Source of the DNA: Nonomuraea solani
Lineage (GTDB): Bacteria; Actinomycetota; Actinomycetes; Streptosporangiales; Streptosporangiaceae
DNA length: 64,000 bases
Direction: 5' to 3'
NCBI RefSeq assembly: GCF_900108335.1
Contig: NZ_FNVT01000033.1
Location: forward strand, 1-64,000
In this document: one piece after another, positions 58,829 through 64,000 of the stretch
How positions within the stretch are numbered: position 1 is the stretch's first letter
How the letters are laid out: every line of letters starts with the position of its first letter
Made by a program: the position numbers and the translations under genes
The notes under the pieces: generated by a model
The model's input: the letters and a program-made list of their open reading frames with translations, nothing else
What the model was told of the DNA's origin: nothing
The model's database searches: none

Positions 58829-59719
58829 TCAGGAATTGCGATAGGCCGAGGGACGCGTTCCGGTGTGCCGCAGGAACGCCGCCGACAGCGCGCCGGGGCC
58901 GGCGAAGCCGCACCGCGGCGCGACCTGGGCGATGGCCAGGTCGGTGTCGCGCAGCAGCCGTTTCGCCTCCTCGATCCGCAGCCGGGTGAGGAACCGGTGC
59001 GGTGTCACCCCGGTCGCCTCCTTGAAGACCCTGACGAGGTGGAAAACGCTGAGGTGCACCTCGCCGGCGATGTCGGCCAGGGTGACCGGATCGGCCAGAC
59101 GCTCGCGCATCATCGCGACGGCCGCCCGGACGCGGGCGTCCTCCCGTGTCGGCGTCCGAGGAGCCGTACGTCGCGAATGGCGGGTGAGCAGGTGCACGGC
59201 GAGGAAGGCCGCCGCGGACTCGGCGTACAGATCACCCGCGTCGCTCAGGCGATCGACCGCCCGCACGGCCTCCTCGATCAGCGGATCTCCCGCGGCCAAG
59301 GACGCGGACATGGCCTCGTAGTCCACCGCGCGGCCGCCCAGTCGCGCCGCGGCCGAATCGACGGTGTCACGTGGGATGTGAACCTGTACGCTCCGCATCG
59401 GCCCGTCCCCGCGATAGCGGCGAAGGACGGGCTGATCCGGGATCCTCAGCTCCAGCCGGCCCGGTGCCCACGTGTGGCGGCTCCACCCGCCACCGCTCCG
59501 CGTCTCCAGCACCGTCCGCCCCGCGACCGGCAGCACCAGGTGCAGATCCGCCGCGCCCGGCAGTTCCATGTCCTCGGCGACGGGGACGTGCTCGAACCGC
59601 TGAACGAGCAGGGACCGCCAGCCGGCGTTCTCCCAGCTGCAGTACGTCCGCCGGACGTAGCGAGCCATGTCGAAGCCGGCATATGGCTGGAGATCGAAGC
59701 GAGTGGAGTCGAACACCAT
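58829..59719 (-). CDS. AraC family transcriptional regulator
   Basis: A 296-residue regulator. The N-terminal cupin-like part (about residues 25-170; LHLVLPVAGRTVLETR) is followed by an AraC-type double helix-turn-helix (about 195-293; VTLADIAGEVHLSVFHLVRV; FKEATGVTPHRFLTRLRIEE; AIAQVAPRCGFAGPGALSAA). Effectors are unknown. It ends downstream of an NmrA gene on the same strand, 34 bases after it, so it might belong to the same transcript. Confidence 0.92.
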   Translation of the reverse strand: MVFDSTRFDLQPYAGFDMARYVRRTYCSWENAGWRSLLVQRFEHVPVAEDMELPGAADLHLVLPVAGRTVLETRSGGGWSRHTWAPGRLELRIPDQPVLRRYRGDGPMRSVQVHIPRDTVDSAAARLGGRAVDYEAMSASLAAGDPLIEEAVRAVDRLSDAGDLYAESAAAFLAVHLLTRHSRRTAPRTPTREDARVRAAVAMMRERLADPVTLADIAGEVHLSVFHLVRVFKEATGVTPHRFLTRLRIEEAKRLLRDTDLAIAQVAPRCGFAGPGALSAAFLRHTGTRPSAYRNS

Positions 59720-59753
59720 GACGTCGAGGCTACCGACGGGGCGGGGGCCGGAC

Positions 59754-60605
59754 TCAGTGGACGGGGGTGACCGGCGCCGGGCCGAAGGCGGCCGCGCGGT
59801 GGGCGACCCATTGTGCGTAGGTGAAGGGCGGTCGCCCAGTGACCTCCTCGATCGTCGGCAGGACCGGTTCCGTCTTGCCGTCCAGGGCGGCGAGCCCTTC
59901 GAGCATGTCGTCGATCACGGGGGCGGGCATACCGTGCTGGAGCATCTGCTCCCGGTACAGCTCGTGCGGCAGTTCCTCGAACCGCAGGGGCCGCCCGATC
60001 GTCTCGGCGATGATGCGGACGCGGTCGATCGCCGTCAGCGGCTCCGGCCCGGTGAGCAGGAACGACTCGCCCACCCGCTCATCGAGCAAGGCCCGGACGG
60101 ATACGGCGGCGATGTCGCGGGGGTCGATCGGGGTCAGGCCGGCGTTGCCGTACACGCCGCGTACGACGTCGCCGGCCTTGAGCTGGGGCACCCACGCCAG
60201 GTCATTGGTCGCGAAGTATCCGGGGCGGACGAACGTCCACGCCAGCCCGGAGGCGGCGACGGCCCGCTCCAGGCTCAGGTGCTGCTCGCCGATCCACGTG
60301 GGCATGGTGTACGTGACCGCCGCGGTGGACATCAGGACGATGTGCTGCAGGTCGGACAGCCGGGCCGCGTCGAGGAAGGCGTCGAGCCCGGCGTGGACGG
60401 GGAACAGGAAGGTCCGCTCCACGCCGTCCAGCGCCTGTGACAGGGTCTCCGGCCGGGTGAGGTCGCCGGGCACGACCTCGACGTGCTCCGGGAAGGAATG
60501 GCGGGCGGGGTCGCGGGTGAGGACGCGCACCTTCTCCCCGGCCTCGGCCAACTGGGCGACGACGTTGGATCCGACGTTTCCGGTGGCACCGGTTACCAGA
60601 ATCAT
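59754..60605 (-). CDS. NmrA-like NAD(P)-binding protein 1
   Basis: A 283-residue atypical short-chain dehydrogenase. The Rossmann motif is VTGATGNVGSNVV (residues 4-16), and the NmrA-like features LTRDPARHSF and WTFVRPGYF are present. There is no YxxxK catalytic pair. NmrA-type proteins sense NADP(H) or reduce quinones (SDR a5). It is the third gene of a minus-strand operon with an FAD oxidoreductase and a second NmrA gene, controlled perhaps by the divergent LysR gene. Confidence 0.9.
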   Translation of the reverse strand: MILVTGATGNVGSNVVAQLAEAGEKVRVLTRDPARHSFPEHVEVVPGDLTRPETLSQALDGVERTFLFPVHAGLDAFLDAARLSDLQHIVLMSTAAVTYTMPTWIGEQHLSLERAVAASGLAWTFVRPGYFATNDLAWVPQLKAGDVVRGVYGNAGLTPIDPRDIAAVSVRALLDERVGESFLLTGPEPLTAIDRVRIIAETIGRPLRFEELPHELYREQMLQHGMPAPVIDDMLEGLAALDGKTEPVLPTIEEVTGRPPFTYAQWVAHRAAAFGPAPVTPVH

Positions 60606-60631
60606 GATGGGTTCTCCTTCGGTTGGGGCAG

Positions 60632-61798
60632 TCAGGCCGCGGGCTCGCGGGTGCCCTTCGAGACGATGGTGGTGACGTTCATGTGCTTGCTGAGGCGGTA
60701 GGTCGTGAGCGGGCTGCCGCTGACCGTCTCCTTGTACGCGACGGCGGCCCGGCCGGTGAGATACCAGCGGCCTGGGGTGTCGTCGGCCTTGGTGAACTGG
60801 ATGACCGCGTCGCGGCGGCCCAGGCTGACCGGCTGGTGGAAATAGCCGAACCGGAATGGCTCGACCCTCTTGCCGCGCAGCCGGCGGGCGATGGCGTCGG
60901 CGGTGTACTGGGCGGTGGGCATGCCGCTCTGGCAGGTCCCATGGATCTGCCCCCAGGGCAGGCGGACCGCCGCGGCGTCGCCGATCGCGTGGATCTCGGG
61001 GTGGGAGGTCGACCGGAGAGTGGCGTCGACCAGGATCAGGCCGCGCTCGTCGACCGCGATCCCGGCGTCGGCGGCGAGCGGCGAGACCTTCACGCCGGTG
61101 GTCCAGAGGCAGGCGTCGGAGTGGACCAGTTCGCCGCCCTCCAGTTCGACCGCGTCGGGGAGGACCTTGGTGATCTTGGCGCCGGTCTTGAGCGTGATGC
61201 CCAGCCGTTCGATGGCACGCATCAGGTAGGCGCGGGCCTTGCCGCCCATCATCGTGGCGGGCTCGTCGAGGCTGATCAGCGTGACGTTCAGGCCGGGGTG
61301 GCTCTCGGCGATCTCGGTGGCCGCCTCGATGCCGGTGAGCCCGCCGCCGCAGACGGTGACGGCGCCGCCGACCATTTCGGCGAGGCGGGCGGCGAACCGC
61401 TCGGCGGTCTGGGGGCTGTTGAGGGTGTGCGCGTGGACGTCGGCGCCGGGGACCTTGCCGGTGTCCGTCGAGCTGCCGAGGGCGTACACCAGGGTCTCGT
61501 AGTCCAGCGTCGCCGCGCCACCGTCCACCACGACCTGGCGCGCGTCCGTGTCGATGGCGGTGGCGGCGCCCCGCACGAAGGCGACGCCGGTCCCGGCGAG
61601 CAGATCGGGGATCTGGTGGTCGGCCAGGCGCTGCCCGGCGGCGATCTGGTGCATCCGCAGCCGTTCGGTGAACCGGCTCGACGGGTTGACCAGCGTGATC
61701 TGGACGCGGAGCCGCCGGGTACGGTGGGCCAGGCGGATGGCGCTGAACATGCCCGTGTAGCCGCCACCGATGACCACGATCCGGTGGGTGTCGTTCAT
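60632..61798 (-). CDS. FAD-dependent NAD(P) oxidoreductase (NDH-2-like)
   Basis: A 388-residue two-dinucleotide-binding flavoprotein. FAD binding: VVIGGGYTGMFSAIRL (residues 8-23) and IHAIGDAAAV (about 288). NAD binding: VTVCGGGLTGIEAATE (about 150). The layout fits type II NADH dehydrogenase or related membrane-linked oxidoreductases. It lies between two NmrA genes, 26 bases after one and 20 bases before the other, so all three are one operon. The electron acceptor is probably a quinone. Confidence 0.9.
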   Translation of the reverse strand: MNDTHRIVVIGGGYTGMFSAIRLAHRTRRLRVQITLVNPSSRFTERLRMHQIAAGQRLADHQIPDLLAGTGVAFVRGAATAIDTDARQVVVDGGAATLDYETLVYALGSSTDTGKVPGADVHAHTLNSPQTAERFAARLAEMVGGAVTVCGGGLTGIEAATEIAESHPGLNVTLISLDEPATMMGGKARAYLMRAIERLGITLKTGAKITKVLPDAVELEGGELVHSDACLWTTGVKVSPLAADAGIAVDERGLILVDATLRSTSHPEIHAIGDAAAVRLPWGQIHGTCQSGMPTAQYTADAIARRLRGKRVEPFRFGYFHQPVSLGRRDAVIQFTKADDTPGRWYLTGRAAVAYKETVSGSPLTTYRLSKHMNVTTIVSKGTREPAA

Positions 61799-61818
61799 GA
61801 GGTCTCTCCCTCTGGTGC

Positions 61819-62661
61819 TCAGCCGCTGAAGGCGGGCGCGTTGTCGCGTGCCCAGTCGGCGAAGGTGAGTGCGGGGCGGCCCAGGAGGTCTTCCACGGTG
61901 CCGGTGGTGGGGCCCGGGCGCTGGGCGTAGTCGGCCAGGGAGCCGAGCAGGCGGGCGGGCACCTCCTCGGGCAGGCCTTGCGCGAGCATGCCCTGCCGGA
62001 CCTGCTCGGGCGGGAGCTCCTGGAAGGACAGCTCCCGGCCGATGGCGGCGCCGATGAGCCGCACCTTCTCGAACTGGTCCAACGGCCCCGGCCCGGTCAG
62101 CGTGTAGGTCGCCCCCGTGTGCCCGCCGGTCCGGAGGGCTTGTACGGCGACGGCCGCGATGTCGGTTTCGTGAATCGGTGAGGTGAGGGCCTGGCCGTAC
62201 GCGCCGCGCACCACGTCACCGGCCTTGATCTGGGGCGCCCAGGCCAGTGCGTTGGCGGCGAAGTCGGCCAGCCGCAGGACCGTCCAGTCCAGGCCGGAGC
62301 CGGTGACGAGGTCCTCGGCGAGCTTGAACTGGGCGGCGAAGCGGGCCTCCCCCGCCGGATACTCCACGGTGGTGGCCGACAGCAGCACCGCGCGCCGTAC
62401 GCCCTGCTTGACGGCCAGCTCCAATAAGTCGCCGAGGCCGGGGCCGGTGGCACGCGGGCTGATCTGTATCGCTTCCACCCCTTCCAGTGCCGCCTCAAGC
62501 CACTGGGGCTGAAACAGGTCACCACCGACGGCTTTCACGCCCTCGGGAAGCCGGGCCTCGCCGTGACCGCGCGTGACCGCGGCGACGGCCGTGCCCTCCC
62601 GCAGCAACAGGTTCATCACCTGGCGTCCGACGACGCCGTTGGCTCCGGTGATCAGGATCAT
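61819..62661 (-). CDS. NmrA-like NAD(P)-binding protein 2
   Basis: A 280-residue paralogue of the protein at 59754 (about 45% alike): Rossmann motif ITGANGVVGRQVM, then AVTRGHGEARLP and WTVLRLADF. It lacks a classical SDR active site. As the first gene of the operon it is divergent from the LysR gene at 62775. Having two NmrA paralogues around one flavoenzyme suggests related but separate roles in redox sensing or quinone chemistry. Confidence 0.9.
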   Translation of the reverse strand: MILITGANGVVGRQVMNLLLREGTAVAAVTRGHGEARLPEGVKAVGGDLFQPQWLEAALEGVEAIQISPRATGPGLGDLLELAVKQGVRRAVLLSATTVEYPAGEARFAAQFKLAEDLVTGSGLDWTVLRLADFAANALAWAPQIKAGDVVRGAYGQALTSPIHETDIAAVAVQALRTGGHTGATYTLTGPGPLDQFEKVRLIGAAIGRELSFQELPPEQVRQGMLAQGLPEEVPARLLGSLADYAQRPGPTTGTVEDLLGRPALTFADWARDNAPAFSG

Positions 62662-62742
62662 GCTGGTTCCTTTGCTCGATGACCGCTCTTCATATGGTGG
62701 AATTTCGGACGATCCTGATCAACGACGCACTTCGCTATGCTC

Positions 62743-62761
62743 CGGTAAGCGCGACTTACCG
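62743..62761. promoter_or_regulatory. Inverted repeat between LysR and NmrA operon
   Basis: CGGTAAG and CTTACCG form 7-base arms around a 5-base centre (19 bases in all), ending 13 bases before the LysR start. A TATGCT hexamer lies just upstream (62736-62741). It is the likely LysR or autoregulatory operator. Confidence 0.65.
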
Positions 62762-62774
62762 ATGGAAGGTGGAC

Positions 62775-63668
62775 GTGGAACTTCGTGACATCGAGGTCTT
62801 CCTGACGCTGGCCGAAGAGCTGCATTTCGGTCGCACCGCCGAGCGGTTACGTATCACCCACGCGCGAGTGAGCCAGGTGATCAAACAGCAGGAACGGCGC
62901 ATCGGGGCCGACCTGTTCTACCGGACGAGCCGCTCCGTACGGCTGACGCCGATCGGCGAGCAACTCCGGGACGATCTCCGGCCGGTCTACCGAGAGCTAC
63001 TGGAGAGCATCAAACGAGCCAGCCTGGCGGCTCAGGGCAAGACCGGGGTGCTCCGCGTCGGCATGATCCCCAGCTTCGCCTACGATCTGCGTCCGTTCTG
63101 GGACGCTTTCCGCGCCCGGCATCCCCAGTGGGGGCTGCAGATCCGGCACAACCTCTTCGTCGAACCGTTCAAACCCCTCCGCAGCGGCACGATCGACGTC
63201 CTGGTCAGCTGGTTTCCGGTCGAGGAGCCGGACCTCACCGCCGGCCCCGTCATCTGGACCGAGCCCCGGGCCCTGATGGTGGCCGCCGACCACGAACTGG
63301 TCATGCGGGGATCGGCCACCCTCGAAGCGCTCGGCCAGTACGGCGTGTGCGGACCGTCGATCACGCTGCCCGACTACTGGGAAGACACCGCGGTGCCCTT
63401 CAGCACCCCCAAGGGCCGCCCGGTCACGCGCACGGCACCGATCACGACCTGGGATGAAATGGCCACACTCGTCGCCGACGGCCAGGTCGTTCAGCCCGTT
63501 CACTGGCACGCCATCCGCTACAACGCCCGGCCCGACATCGCCTACCTGCCGATCAGGGAAGCCCGCCCGATCAGCTGGGGCCTGGTCTGGCGGAACGACG
63601 AGGAGACTCCCGCCATCCGCGGCCTCGCCCAGGTCTTCCGTGATCTGGGCGCGCTCACCTTCGACTAG
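62775..63668 (+). CDS. LysR family transcriptional regulator, third
   Basis: A 297-residue LysR regulator: helix-turn-helix (ELRDIEVFLTLAEELHFGRT; THARVSQVIKQQERRIG) and effector domain (about residues 88-290; GVLRVGMIPSFAYDLRPFWD). I chose the GTG at 62775, which has GGAAGG just upstream; the longer frame from 62679 has no ribosome site. It differs much from the two LysR copies at 5 and 17 kb. It is divergent from the NmrA-flavoenzyme operon and probably controls it. Confidence 0.92.
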   Translation: MELRDIEVFLTLAEELHFGRTAERLRITHARVSQVIKQQERRIGADLFYRTSRSVRLTPIGEQLRDDLRPVYRELLESIKRASLAAQGKTGVLRVGMIPSFAYDLRPFWDAFRARHPQWGLQIRHNLFVEPFKPLRSGTIDVLVSWFPVEEPDLTAGPVIWTEPRALMVAADHELVMRGSATLEALGQYGVCGPSITLPDYWEDTAVPFSTPKGRPVTRTAPITTWDEMATLVADGQVVQPVHWHAIRYNARPDIAYLPIREARPISWGLVWRNDEETPAIRGLAQVFRDLGALTFD

Positions 63669-63688
63669 ATCCCGATTCGGCGGAGCGC

Positions 63689-64000
63689 TCAGGAGCCGCC
63701 GAACTCCTTACGCCACGAGTCGAAGTCGATCTCCTGGGACCCGAACTCCGCCAGCCAGTCCACGAACCGGACACCGTACTTCTCGCCTCCCGACCTGAGG
63801 ATCTCGTCCGCTTCCGGCTCGGTGGGCGGGGTCAGGCCGAACGTCTCCCGCAGCCACGCCACGTACGCCTCGTGCCCAGGAGAGTGCTCCTCATCCTGGA
63901 AGATGAACGACTCGTCGTCGATCGTGAGCAGCAGGAACAGGTTGCGCAGGCCCTCGACGATGTCGAGATCACCTTCGTCGCCGAAGCGGACGACAGGAAG
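63689..64000 (-). CDS. Hypothetical protein, C-terminal part
   Basis: The frame is open to the window end; 103 residues are visible. They are acidic (GDEGDLDIVEGLRNLFLLLT; TIDDESFIFQDEEHSPG) and look soluble and helical, with WLRETFGLTPPTEPEADEI and a final FDSWRKEFGGS. I do not recognise a family. The N-terminus lies beyond the window. It is convergent with the LysR gene. Confidence 0.65.
   Translation of the reverse strand, partial: LPVVRFGDEGDLDIVEGLRNLFLLLTIDDESFIFQDEEHSPGHEAYVAWLRETFGLTPPTEPEADEILRSGGEKYGVRFVDWLAEFGSQEIDFDSWRKEFGGS

Noticed and set aside
1..64000. tRNA, rRNA or CRISPR arrays
   Set aside because: I looked for T-loop signatures, rRNA-like stretches and regularly spaced repeats and found none; this is a reading by eye, not a model search.

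Overview
The window is GC-rich, densely coded actinobacterial DNA. Strong third-position GC bias, GTG starts, GAF-ANTAR proteins, SpoIIE/STAS/HATPase partner-switch genes, a eukaryotic-like Ser/Thr kinase, an SSI-type inhibitor and a CBM2 esterase together suggest a filamentous actinomycete, most likely Streptosporangiales. This placement is inferred from gene families; there is no rRNA or tRNA gene to confirm it. No CRISPR array or complete insertion sequence was seen.

Region 1 (1-26 kb) is a stress and signalling region built largely of small membrane proteins, lipid desaturases, LysR regulators and anti-sigma circuitry. Its main feature is internal duplication. Two copies exist of a GlsB-type membrane protein, an acyl desaturase, a LysR regulator, a DUF5994+STAS cassette and a small hypothetical family, each still sharing parts of its upstream DNA. 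A third, broken copy of the zinc-finger/desaturase pair lies near 4.5 kb. The SpoIIE phosphatase (19.5 kb), DUF5994 protein, STAS antagonist and HATPase kinase (to 22.6 kb) form a complete partner-switching set. Between 11.2 and 13.3 kb lies a stretch of gene debris with shuffled clpC fragments.

Region 2 (26-33 kb) holds a transposase remnant, a SigJ-like ECF sigma factor with an overlapping VOC gene, a metalloprotease with a lethal-factor-like active-site layout beside a small PLAT-like protein, and a leucine-rich-repeat protein.

Region 3 (33-39 kb) is a four-gene operon: KASIII-like transferase, ACP, second KASIII-like transferase, and an iterative type I PKS with KS-AT-DH-ACP order. This is the layout of orsellinic-acid synthase plus acyl-transfer modules, but no scaffold or glycosyltransferase genes are nearby.

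Region 4 (39-50 kb) has a secreted CBM2 esterase, a small secreted peptide, a sulfotransferase, a junction of truncated genes (sigma/anti-sigma, S8 protease tail, TPR tail), a MerR/MFS pair with a textbook MerR promoter, a MATE pump, and a redox cluster of flavodoxin, two aldo-keto reductases and an alcohol dehydrogenase remnant.

Region 5 (50-64 kb) contains secreted inhibitors and hypothetical proteins, several regulators, a beta-lactamase-like hydrolase, an epoxide hydrolase, and a LysR gene divergent from an NmrA-FAD oxidoreductase-NmrA operon.
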